Of a stretch of DNA of 9,148 nt, positions 1-5,076 are shown piece by piece (the first letter of the stretch is position 1; each line of letters opens with the position of its first letter). The notes below the pieces were generated by a model. The model did not search any database and was not told where the DNA came from. It saw only the letters and a list, made by a program, of their open reading frames with translations. Made by a program: the position numbers and the translations under genes. The stretch covers positions 1-9,148 of the forward strand of contig JAEZHP010000125.1 in the NCBI GenBank assembly GCA_023416515.1, given 5' to 3'. The DNA is from Pseudomonadota bacterium. Lineage in GTDB: Bacteria; Pseudomonadota; Alphaproteobacteria; Sphingomonadales; Sphingomonadaceae.

Positions 1-67
1 AGCTGCCCCTCCACCACTCGCTTCGCGAGCGGTCCCCCTCCCCATCCGCTCCGCGGACAGGGAGGAT
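1..67. repeat. GC-rich palindromic intergenic repeat, cut by window edge
   Basis: The first 67 bases are a run of short inverted repeats: CTCGC-ttc-GCGAG near 18-30, TCCGC-tc-CGCGGA near 46-58, and an outer CCTCCC/GGGAGG pair enclosing the second one. No reading frame here looks coding. This composition, with C-rich and G-rich flanks around small GC hairpins, is typical of dispersed intergenic repeats in sphingomonad genomes. That family assignment is from memory and was not searched. The left boundary is unknown because the window starts inside it. It could also serve as a terminator for a gene to the left. Confidence 0.4.
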
Positions 68-108
68 TTGGCTGCCCGTACCTCCTGCAAATCAGGGCAA
101 ATTTGGCG

Positions 109-123
109 TTAACCATTTGTTTG
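109..123 (+). promoter_or_regulatory. CtrA-like half-site upstream of the Sel1-like gene
   Basis: TTAACCAT lies at 109-116, followed seven bases after TTAA by TTTG (120-123). The alphaproteobacterial cell-cycle regulator CtrA binds TTAA-N7-TTAA, and TTAACCAT is a known half-site form, so this is one good half and one poor half. A GGGCAAA (95-101)/TTTGCCC (120-126) inverted repeat surrounds it. The site is about 50 bases upstream of the ATG at 169, a plausible place for control. This is a motif match only. Confidence 0.35.
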
Positions 124-168
124 CCCCTGCGGGCTCATTCTGATTGACGCAGAGATAGGGGGCATCAC

Positions 169-471
169 ATGGGACACAGTCTACAAGCCGCCGCATTCCT
201 CATGGAAACGCGAATCGCTGACGCCGCGATGGGGAGCGTCGACGCGCTCTTCCAGCTTGGAATCGCCTATTCGACGGGCAGCGACGGGGTCGACGTCGAC
301 CTCATCGAAGCGCACAAATGGTTCAACCTCGCCGCGCTCTCCGGATCGTTCGAGGCCCAGCAGTGCCGCGCGGACATCGCCGACGAGATGACCGCCCGCG
401 AGATCGCCGAAGCCCAGCGCGGCGCCCGCGCCTGGCTCGCCGCCACCGCGACGGAACGCCGCGCCGCCTGA
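169..471 (+). CDS. small Sel1-like repeat protein
   Basis: A 100-residue protein with one recognisable Sel1-like (TPR-related) repeat around residues 22-60. It contains DALFQLGIAYSTG followed by the diagnostic EAHKWFNLAA block. A second, incomplete unit follows (GSFEAQQCRADIADEMT), then a helical AEAQRGARAWLA tail. Sel1 repeats form paired helices that mediate protein-protein contacts. Short cytoplasmic Sel1 proteins with this MT-x-EIAEAQ tail are common in alphaproteobacteria, but their partners are mostly unknown. No signal peptide is visible. The ATG at 169 is favoured by an AGGGGG ribosome site at 157-162, about six bases upstream. The gene is monocistronic and convergent with the TIR gene. 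A TTAACCAT motif upstream suggests possible cell-cycle control (inference). The opposite-strand frame over it has no family features. Confidence 0.85.
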   Translation: MGHSLQAAAFLMETRIADAAMGSVDALFQLGIAYSTGSDGVDVDLIEAHKWFNLAALSGSFEAQQCRADIADEMTAREIAEAQRGARAWLAATATERRAA

Positions 472-479
472 CCTGACGT

Positions 480-502
480 CCGGCCGATCCTTCACCGGCC
501 GG
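480..502. terminator. possible bidirectional hairpin between convergent genes
   Basis: CCGGCC at 480-485 and GGCCGG at 497-502 form a 6-bp stem with an 11-base loop. It lies nine bases after the Sel1-like stop codon and about 35 bases beyond the TIR stop on the other strand. No T-run follows on either strand, so termination would be weak or Rho-assisted. Confidence 0.25.
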
Positions 503-537
503 TGCAACCGAAGCGAGCCGGGCGGCAAGCCGCGCGG

Positions 538-1443
538 TTACTTTGCCCGGAAGCCGGCGACAGCGAGCAAGGCGAGGACCGTCAGCAACAGGACGATGCT
601 CGCTCCGAAATTGGCGACGAGGCTCCACGACGGCGCATCGACATTGTTCAACGCATAGTTGACGAAGGCCGCGAGCGTGCCGGCCCCCGAGACGACGACT
701 GCGGCCAGCGCGTACTTGCGCCGCCGCCCCTCCATCGCCGGCATCGCCCCGACGGTCAGAGCCGCCGCGATCAATAGCGCGATGAACGCAACCGCCGAGA
801 TCAACGGAGCGAACCCGGCCTCGCGAAGCCCCGGGCCCGGCGGCGCCCATTCAAGCACTGCTCGGCAAAAAGCGACCGTGACGAGAATCCCCGATCCCAC
901 CAGCAACGCCAGTGCCAGCCATTTGGCCCGGTCGAGCCGCCGTTGCGCGACCGAGCCCGGAACGTCGATGGCGAGCACCTTGGCCAAGCGCTCGACATCC
1001 GCCGTCCAGCGCTCGTCGGTGACCGTGATCGCGTTGCGCCTTGAAAGGTCCCTGAGCGAGTGCGGAAGCTCGTCCGGCCGCGGCATTGCGGCATTGCCGA
1101 TCAGGACGGGGACGACCGCCACGCCATTCTCGAGGGCGACCGAAATCTCGCGGCTGACATAGTCGCGGGGATCGTCCAGCCGCCGCGACCCGTCGCTTCC
1201 GGTCACGGTCGACCAGCGATCGCCGATGACGACGACGACCGCGCCGGATTCGGCGAGCTTGTCATCGATCGCCCGCTCGAAATCCTCGCCATAGTCGATG
1301 CCGGTGACGTCGCGGAACACGCGCTCGGGGCCGAAATAGCCGGCCAGGCTGTCCGACAGCCGCCCCGCATAGCCGCCGGAATCGTCCCGCCGGTAATTGA
1401 TGAAGATCCTGTCTTGGCGCGGTCTTGTTCGAAGGAACGCCAT
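538..1443 (-). CDS. TIR-domain protein with four predicted membrane helices
   Basis: A 301-residue protein. Residues 11-160 form a TIR domain: DRIFINYRRDDS (strand A plus the BB-type RRDDS loop), the RVFRDV block at 41-46, AVVVVIGDRW at 68-77, and DYVSREISVALENG at 94-107. E99 sits where NAD-cleaving TIR domains carry their catalytic glutamate. After a basic linker there are four hydrophobic stretches at about 175-194, 211-233, 243-265 and 278-297, so the domain should be tethered with TIR in the cytoplasm. Bacterial TIR domains often hydrolyse NAD or make cyclic ADP-ribose signals in anti-phage defence, but some act otherwise. No Thoeris, CBASS or other known partner is visible. A strong GGGGGGAAG ribosome site directly precedes the ATG. 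The gene is last of the minus-strand cluster, 79 bases after the GNAT gene. TIR assignment is confident; NADase or immune activity is inference. Confidence 0.88.
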   Translation of the reverse strand: MAFLRTRPRQDRIFINYRRDDSGGYAGRLSDSLAGYFGPERVFRDVTGIDYGEDFERAIDDKLAESGAVVVVIGDRWSTVTGSDGSRRLDDPRDYVSREISVALENGVAVVPVLIGNAAMPRPDELPHSLRDLSRRNAITVTDERWTADVERLAKVLAIDVPGSVAQRRLDRAKWLALALLVGSGILVTVAFCRAVLEWAPPGPGLREAGFAPLISAVAFIALLIAAALTVGAMPAMEGRRRKYALAAVVVSGAGTLAAFVNYALNNVDAPSWSLVANFGASIVLLLTVLALLAVAGFRAK

Positions 1444-1522
1444 CTTCCCCCCGCTCGCGTTGCCGCCTCACGTCATGCGCGCGGCGCGGTGTCGCATCAA
1501 GCAAGGAGCGCGGAGACCTCCC

Positions 1523-2659
1523 CTACCCCTTCCGGAACGGGGTGTGCCGATCGAGGATCTCGATCTCTTCGACGACGGCCTCGCGTTCCGCCTCGAGGAA
1601 GCGGGCGACCGCATCCGACAGGCGCGGGTCGGCGAAATAGTGGGCGGAATAGGTCGGCACCGGCCGATAGCCGCGGGCAAGCTTGTGCGAGCCCTGCGCG
1701 CCGGCCTCGACCCGGGCCAGGCCGAGCGCGATCGCCGCGTCGATCGCCTGATAATAGCACAGCTCGAAATGGAGCCCGGGCACGTCCAGGGTGCAGCCCC
1801 AATAGCGGCCGTAGAGCGCGTCCGCGCCGATCAGATTGAGAGCGCCGGCGATTGGCACGCCGTCCCTCAATGCGAGGATAAGGAGGATCCGCTCGGCCAT
1901 CCGCTCGCCGATCAGCGAGAAGAAGGAGCGGGCCAGATAGGGCCGCCCCCACTTGCGGGCGCCGGTGTCCTGGTAAAATTCCCAGAAGGCGTCCCAGTGA
2001 GCCTCGCCGATGTCGCTGCCGCTGAGGTGGACGATTTCGAGCCCTTCCGCGGCCCGCGCCCGTTCCTTGCGGATCGACTTGCGCTTCGCCGAGGACAGTG
2101 CGGCGAGGAAATCGTCGAAGCTGCCGAAGCCGTCATTGTGCCAATGAAATTGGCTGTCGATGCGGATCAGCCAGCCGGCGCGCTCGAACAGGTCGACCTC
2201 GGTCGGGTCGATGAAGGTGGCGTGCGCGGAGGAGAGATGATTCTGCTCGACCACCCGTTCGGCTGCCGCGATCAGCGCCGGCGCAAGCGCGGGCTCGGCG
2301 GCCAGCAGCCGGCGGCCTGGAACCGGGGAGAAGGGCACCGCGATCTGAAGCTTCGGATAATAATGGCCGCCGGCGCGCTCGAACGCGTCGGCCCAGCCAT
2401 GGTCGAACACATATTCGCCCTGGCTGTGAGCCTTCACATAGGCGGGAAGCACCGCGTCTGGAGCGCCGCCTGGACCGTCGATTGCGATCGGCGCCGGCTG
2501 CCAGCCGGTACGCGCGCCGACGCTGCCGGATTCCTCGAGCGCAGCCAGGAAAGCGCGGCTGAGGAAGGGATTGTCGCTGCCGGCGCAGCGGTCCCATTCG
2601 GCCGACTCGAAGGAGGCGACGCCCGACGCGATTCGGGCGATAACCTGCTCGGCGCTCAT
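1523..2659 (-). CDS. FemAB-like GNAT N-acyltransferase (DUF482/COG3146 type)
   Basis: A 378-residue soluble protein of the COG3146/DUF482 family, often named peptidoglycan biosynthesis/recognition or GNAT family protein. Family marks are the early AEWDRCAG and NPFLSRAFLAALE segments (residues 20-43), the basic SSAKRKSIRKERA helix near 190-202, YQDTGARKWGRPYL near 230, and a C-terminal block with GAQGSHKLARGYRPVPTYSAH near 325 and the closing TPFRKG. The fold is two GNAT-like halves, as in FemABX aminoacyltransferases. The substrate of this family is not established to my knowledge. There is no signal peptide or membrane segment. The ATG is 18 bases after the RidA stop with only a weak ribosome site, which fits coupled translation within the cluster. 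The length matches the family. A very long opposite-strand frame covers it but shows no protein family features. Confidence 0.88.
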   Translation of the reverse strand: MSAEQVIARIASGVASFESAEWDRCAGSDNPFLSRAFLAALEESGSVGARTGWQPAPIAIDGPGGAPDAVLPAYVKAHSQGEYVFDHGWADAFERAGGHYYPKLQIAVPFSPVPGRRLLAAEPALAPALIAAAERVVEQNHLSSAHATFIDPTEVDLFERAGWLIRIDSQFHWHNDGFGSFDDFLAALSSAKRKSIRKERARAAEGLEIVHLSGSDIGEAHWDAFWEFYQDTGARKWGRPYLARSFFSLIGERMAERILLILALRDGVPIAGALNLIGADALYGRYWGCTLDVPGLHFELCYYQAIDAAIALGLARVEAGAQGSHKLARGYRPVPTYSAHYFADPRLSDAVARFLEAEREAVVEEIEILDRHTPFRKG

Positions 2660-2677
2660 GCGCCGGGACCCGTCAGG

Positions 2678-3142
2678 TCAGGCGGGGCGAACCGCGACGA
2701 CGGCATCGACCTCGACCGCGACCCCCAGAGGAAGCGAAGGCACGCCCACCGCGCTCCGCGCATGGCGTCCGGCCTCGCCGAACACCTCCTGCATCAGCTC
2801 GGAGGCGCCGTTGGCGACCTTGGGCTGGTCGGTGAAGGAGCCCGTGCTGTTCACGAACACGCCGAGCTTCACGATGCGCTCGACCCGGTCGAGGCCGACC
2901 GCCTTGTCGATCTGGGCGAGAAGCATGAGGCCGCAGGTGCGGGCGGCAGCCGCGCCGGCGTCGACATCCATATCCTCGCCGAGCCGCCCGATGATCCGCT
3001 GTCCATCGGCCTGGCTGACCTGCCCCGAAATATGGAGCAGCCCGTTCGCCTCGACGGCGGGGACGTAGGAAGCCACCGGAGCGGCAGCTTCGGGGAGGGT
3101 GAGGCCGAGCTCGGCCAGGCGGGCATGAATTGGGCTGGTCAT
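2678..3142 (-). CDS. RidA/YjgF-like family protein (YjgF endoribonuclease-like subgroup)
   Basis: A 154-residue member of the Rid superfamily. The long N-terminus (ARLAELGLTLPEAAAPVASYVPAV) is typical of the about-150-residue YjgF_endoribonc-like subgroup rather than of 128-residue RidA. LHISGQVS lies at 36-43. The C-terminal signature HARSAVGVPSLPLGVAVEV (127-145) puts R129 at the position of the RidA arginine that binds the carboxylate of imine/enamine substrates, with E144 in the following strand. RidA enzymes deaminate reactive 2-aminoacrylate-type intermediates made by PLP enzymes. Keeping the arginine makes a deaminase role plausible here, but the substrate is unknown. It is a cytoplasmic protein, expected to be a trimer. 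The gene sits 9 bases downstream of the SDR gene and 18 bases upstream of the GNAT gene, so it is probably cotranscribed with both. The endoribonuclease name of the subgroup should not be read as function. Confidence 0.9.
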   Translation of the reverse strand: MTSPIHARLAELGLTLPEAAAPVASYVPAVEANGLLHISGQVSQADGQRIIGRLGEDMDVDAGAAAARTCGLMLLAQIDKAVGLDRVERIVKLGVFVNSTGSFTDQPKVANGASELMQEVFGEAGRHARSAVGVPSLPLGVAVEVDAVVAVRPA

Positions 3143-3151
3143 GGCGCCGAG

Positions 3152-3910
3152 CTAGGCAATTGCCCCCTCTCGCGCAACCGTGAAACCGGCGAAGCTCTGG
3201 CTGACCGGCATCAGCTCGATCGTGTTGATGTTGAGATGCGGCGGAAGGCTTGCGAGCCAGGACAGAGTGCCGGCGATGTCGTCCGCGGTCATCGGGTTCA
3301 TTCCGGAGTAGAGGGCATCGGACGCCGCCTGGTCGCCCTGGGTGCGGACCAGTGTGAACTCGGTCTCGACCATGCCCGGCTCAATCGAGGTGACTCGAAC
3401 GCCGGTGCCATGGAGGTCGCAGCGCAGGTCGAGCGAGAATTGGCGGACGAACGCCTTGCTCGCGCCGTACACCGCGCCGCCCCGATAGGGATAGGTCGCG
3501 GCGACCGAGCTCAGGTTGAAGATCGCGCCCTTGCGATCGATCAGGCCGGGGAGAAGATGGCGGGTGATGGCGATGAGGCCGGCAATGTTGGTCTGGACGA
3601 CGTTGAGCGAGGCGTCGAGATCGGCATCCTGGAGCGGCTGCATCGGCGGCGCCAGGCCGGCATTGTTCACAAGCACGTCGATGGCGCGGAAGTGCTCGGG
3701 AAGCGAACCCACGGCCGCCGGGATTGCGCCGAGGTCGCGGATGTCGAGGTCGAGGCCGTGGAAGCGATCGCCGAGCTCCGCCGCCAGCGCCTCGAGCCGC
3801 TCGCGGCGCCTGCCTGTCCCGACGACCTGCCATCCTTCGCTCACGAAGCGCCGCGCCGCCGAAGCGCCGATTCCCGCAGTCGCGCCCGTGATCAGAACCG
3901 TCTTGGTCAT
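3152..3910 (-). CDS. classical short-chain dehydrogenase/reductase, YdfG-like
   Basis: A 252-residue classical SDR with an NAD(P)-binding Rossmann fold. It has the glycine motif TGATAGIG at residues 8-15, arginines R34-R36 after the second strand that suggest NADP preference, NNAG at 82-85, and the catalytic set S135, Y148 and K152 (YGASK). The spacing and overall sequence fit the YdfG/COG4221 group of NADP-dependent 3-hydroxy acid (serine/allo-threonine) dehydrogenases. The exact substrate cannot be read from sequence. A 4-base ATGA overlap joins its start to the end of the DUF3572 gene, a mark of translational coupling, and the RidA-like gene follows 9 bases after its stop. A hydroxy-amino-acid dehydrogenase beside a RidA-like protein would be a sensible pairing, because products of serine/threonine metabolism include RidA substrates. 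That link is inference. Confidence 0.92.
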   Translation of the reverse strand: MTKTVLITGATAGIGASAARRFVSEGWQVVGTGRRRERLEALAAELGDRFHGLDLDIRDLGAIPAAVGSLPEHFRAIDVLVNNAGLAPPMQPLQDADLDASLNVVQTNIAGLIAITRHLLPGLIDRKGAIFNLSSVAATYPYRGGAVYGASKAFVRQFSLDLRCDLHGTGVRVTSIEPGMVETEFTLVRTQGDQAASDALYSGMNPMTADDIAGTLSWLASLPPHLNINTIELMPVSQSFAGFTVAREGAIA

Positions 3911-4185
3911 CCATCAGTCTCCAGCTGTCGGCGCGCCTCTACGAGATCGGACGGCGACGCGCCAAGGTCGCTCGCGCAGGCGAGGAGGTCCGGCTCCCAC
4001 GCTTCGAGGAAGCGGATCGCGGCGGCGAGCATGCCGGGGTCGCCAAGTCCCTCGCGGAGTTGATCCGGCGTGAGGCCGGTCGTCGCAAGAAGCCTCTGCG
4101 CGCGCGATTCGTCGGACAGCACCCACGCCAGCGCCGACAGGGCCAAGGTGTCCGAAGCAGGCTTATTTGTTTCGTTACGCATCAT
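3907..4185 (-). CDS. DUF3572 family protein
   Basis: A 92-residue, mostly helical small protein matching the alphaproteobacterial DUF3572 family. Recognisable parts are DTLALSALAWVLSDESRAQRLLATTGL (about 12-38), the LREGLGDPGMLAAAIRFLEAWEPDLLACA core (about 43-71) and a polar C-terminus. The function is unknown. There is no signal peptide or membrane helix. It begins with two adjacent ATG codons, so the start could be one codon later. It is first in the minus-strand cluster and overlaps the SDR gene by 4 bases. Its start lies 16 bases from that of divK on the other strand. Codons 3-8 lie in an AT-rich patch (4162-4177) that is unusual for the region and may carry promoter sequence for one of the two genes. 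Confidence 0.85.
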   Translation of the reverse strand: MMRNETNKPASDTLALSALAWVLSDESRAQRLLATTGLTPDQLREGLGDPGMLAAAIRFLEAWEPDLLACASDLGASPSDLVEARRQLETDG

Positions 4186-4190
4186 CGCCT

Positions 4191-4194
4191 AGGA
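4191..4194 (+). promoter_or_regulatory. ribosome site supporting GTG start of divK
   Basis: AGGA lies seven bases before the GTG at 4202 and is the best Shine-Dalgarno match nearby. It supports GTG as the real start, since the first in-frame ATG (codon 6) would remove the first beta strand of the receiver domain. Confidence 0.6.
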
Positions 4195-4201
4195 CGCGGC
4201 C

Positions 4202-4603
4202 GTGGGTCAGAAAATCATGATTGTCGAGGACAACGAGCTCAACCTCCGGTTGTTCTGCGACCTGCTGCGCGCTCACGGCTTCGAGGTCGAGCCGGTTCGC
4301 GACGGCCGTGAGGCGCTCGACCGCGCCCGCGAGTTCGAGCCCGAGCTCGTAGTCATGGACATCCAGATGCCGCATATCAGCGGCCTCGAGCTCATCGAGC
4401 AGATGAAGCAGGAAGAGGCGCTCGCGCCCGTTCCGGTGCTCGCGGTGACCGCTTATGCGGCCAAGGGCGACGAGGAGCGAATCCGCGACGCCGGCGCCGA
4501 GGGCTATGTGTCCAAGCCCATTTCGGTGATGAAGTTCGTCGAGGCGGTTCGCGCGCTGCTGCCGGCGGAAGAGGAATCGGCGCCCGAGGGGCAGCTGATC
4601 TAA
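4202..4603 (+). CDS. divK: single-domain response regulator DivK
   Basis: A 133-residue stand-alone receiver domain with no output domain. It shows the acidic pair E9/D10, the phosphoacceptor D53 (VVMDIQMP), the switch T83 (AVTAYAAKGDEERIR) and the invariant K105 (YVSKPIS). KIMIVEDNELNLRLF and the KGDEERIRDAGAEGYVSKPISV block closely resemble Caulobacter DivK, which is phosphorylated by the DivJ/PleC kinases and tunes the DivL-CckA-CtrA pathway that controls division and polarity. The last 14 residues (PAEEESAPEGQLI region) extend past the usual end as an acidic tail. GTG is used as the start. In Caulobacter and several rhizobial relatives divK is followed by pleD. Here pleD is absent and a palindromic repeat then rpmG (opposite strand) follow. 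Other single-domain receivers could look similar, so the symbol is likely rather than certain. Confidence 0.9.
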   Translation: MGQKIMIVEDNELNLRLFCDLLRAHGFEVEPVRDGREALDRAREFEPELVVMDIQMPHISGLELIEQMKQEEALAPVPVLAVTAYAAKGDEERIRDAGAEGYVSKPISVMKFVEAVRALLPAEEESAPEGQLI

Positions 4604-4605
4604 CG

Positions 4606-4625
4606 GCGCGCACGAACGGGCGCGC
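4606..4625 (+). terminator. weak hairpin after divK
   Basis: GCGCGC at 4606-4611 and again at 4620-4625 is self-complementary and gives a 6-bp all-GC stem with an 8-base loop, two bases after the divK stop. No T-run follows, so it may act only with Rho or with the larger palindrome just downstream. Confidence 0.3.
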
Positions 4626-4627
4626 GG

Positions 4628-4735
4628 CGTCATCCTGAACTTGTTTCAGGATCCATGGCGGGGCCGGACGGTGGATTTATCGAGAAAGCACAGTGCCCTG
4701 CGGCACTATGGATCCTGACCTTCGTCAGGATGACG
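4628..4735. repeat. REP-like mosaic palindrome of 108 bp between convergent genes
   Basis: The two ends are inverted copies. The left arm (4628-4658) starts CGTCATCCTGA and ends TCAGGATCCATGG; the right arm (4708-4735) starts ATGGATCCTGA and ends TCAGGATGACG. Each arm is itself a hairpin (ATCCTGA...TCAGGAT with a 6-7 base loop). The centre has a third hairpin, AGTGCC-ctgc-GGCACT (4692-4707). The element therefore folds as three hairpins or one long cruciform. The CGTCATCCTGA...TCAGGATCCA motif is a familiar dispersed intergenic repeat in sphingomonads and related alphaproteobacteria (from memory). It sits between the 3' ends of divK and rpmG and could terminate both. It encodes no credible protein or transposase. 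Confidence 0.8.
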
Positions 4736-4759
4736 GCAGCAGGCGTAGCCCGCGAGCCG

Positions 4760-4927
4760 TCACTTGATCTTGGCTTCCTTGAACTCGACGTGCTTGCGCG
4801 CGACGGGATCATACTTCCGGAAGGTCATCTTCTCGGTGATGTTCCGGGGGTTCTTCTTCGTCACGTAGAAAAAGCCGGTGTCGGCCGTGCTGACGAGCTT
4901 GATCTTGATAGTGGTCGGCTTGGCCAT
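4760..4927 (-). CDS. rpmG: 50S ribosomal protein L33
   Basis: A 55-residue protein, translated by hand, reading MAKPTTIKIKLVSTADTGFF at the N-terminus, then YVTKKNPRNITEKMTFRKYD, and ending PVARKHVEFKEAKIK. This is a full-length L33 of the Proteobacterial type. It lacks the CxxC zinc ribbon cysteines of other L33 forms and so should not depend on zinc. L33 binds 23S rRNA near the E site of the large subunit. AGAGG five bases before the ATG is the ribosome site. The gene is alone on the minus strand, convergent with divK and divergent from the GDT1-like gene. Its 5' leader contains a hairpin plus seven T, and further upstream there is a TTGACT box. Identity is very secure. Confidence 0.97.
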   Translation of the reverse strand: MAKPTTIKIKLVSTADTGFFYVTKKNPRNITEKMTFRKYDPVARKHVEFKEAKIK

Positions 4928-4954
4928 GGCAGCCTCTGAAATCCCGAGATGTAG

Positions 4955-4982
4955 AAAAAAATGAAGCGGCGTCGCCGCCGCT
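4955..4982 (-). terminator. terminator-like hairpin in the rpmG leader
   Basis: On the minus strand AGCGGCG-GCGA-CGCCGCT (4982 to 4965) is a perfect 7-bp GC-rich stem closed by a GNRA tetraloop, followed after TCA by seven T (4961 to 4955). That is the layout of a Rho-independent terminator, yet it lies 27 bases upstream of the rpmG start codon, and the only gene further upstream runs the other way. It could therefore act as an attenuator or a leader RNA end. Whether it terminates is inference. Confidence 0.45.
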
Positions 4983-4996
4983 CACGTGCGGGCGGC

Positions 4997-5025
4997 CAAA
5001 TGCGGGCAAACGGGTGAAAAGTCAA
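4997..5025 (-). promoter_or_regulatory. candidate rpmG promoter
   Basis: TTGACT (5025 to 5020, minus strand, preceded by C) is a near-perfect -35 box. Seventeen bases later comes CATTTG (5002 to 4997), a poor -10. Alphaproteobacterial housekeeping promoters often depend mainly on TTGAC, so this is a fair candidate. If correct, transcripts would start near 4990 and include the hairpin at 4955-4982. Confidence 0.35.
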
Positions 5026-5031
5026 GGCGGG

Positions 5032-5045
5032 CCGGGTTAACCCGG
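5032..5045. promoter_or_regulatory. perfect 14-bp palindrome, possible operator
   Basis: CCGGGTTAACCCGG reads the same on both strands and lies in the divergent region between rpmG and the GDT1-like gene. It is 31 bases before the ATG at 5077 and seven bases upstream of the TTGACT box. Its GTTAAC core overlaps a CtrA-like TTAAC half-site. A dimeric repressor site is plausible, but no regulator is identified. Confidence 0.35.
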
Positions 5046-5076
5046 TCGGAACGGCGGCGGGTGCATAGAAGCGCGC

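Noticed and set aside
144..149. TTGACG as a -35 box for the Sel1-like gene
   Set aside because: It lies only 19 bases before the ATG, so a matching -10 would fall inside the gene.
181..850. Minus-strand frames over the Sel1-like gene and over the TIR 3' end
   Set aside because: No domain or ribosome site; the Sel1 and TIR frames explain the sequence better.
1060..1839. 259-codon plus-strand frame antisense to the TIR gene
   Set aside because: Overlaps strong TIR coding sequence, and its later half is an Arg/Pro/Ser-rich run typical of non-coding GC-rich frames.
1397..4063. 888-codon open frame on the plus strand, antisense to four genes
   Set aside because: Its translation is full of Arg, Gly, Asp and Glu with no recognisable domain, and the opposite strand carries four well-supported families. 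In GC-rich codon usage the antisense frame often lacks stops.
4175..4633. 152-codon minus-strand frame antisense to divK
   Set aside because: divK has every receiver-domain residue in the plus frame; this frame shows no family signature.
4630..4939. Short frames across the palindromic repeat and rpmG
   Set aside because: They consist of repeat sequence and antisense of rpmG, and do not extend to any known protein.
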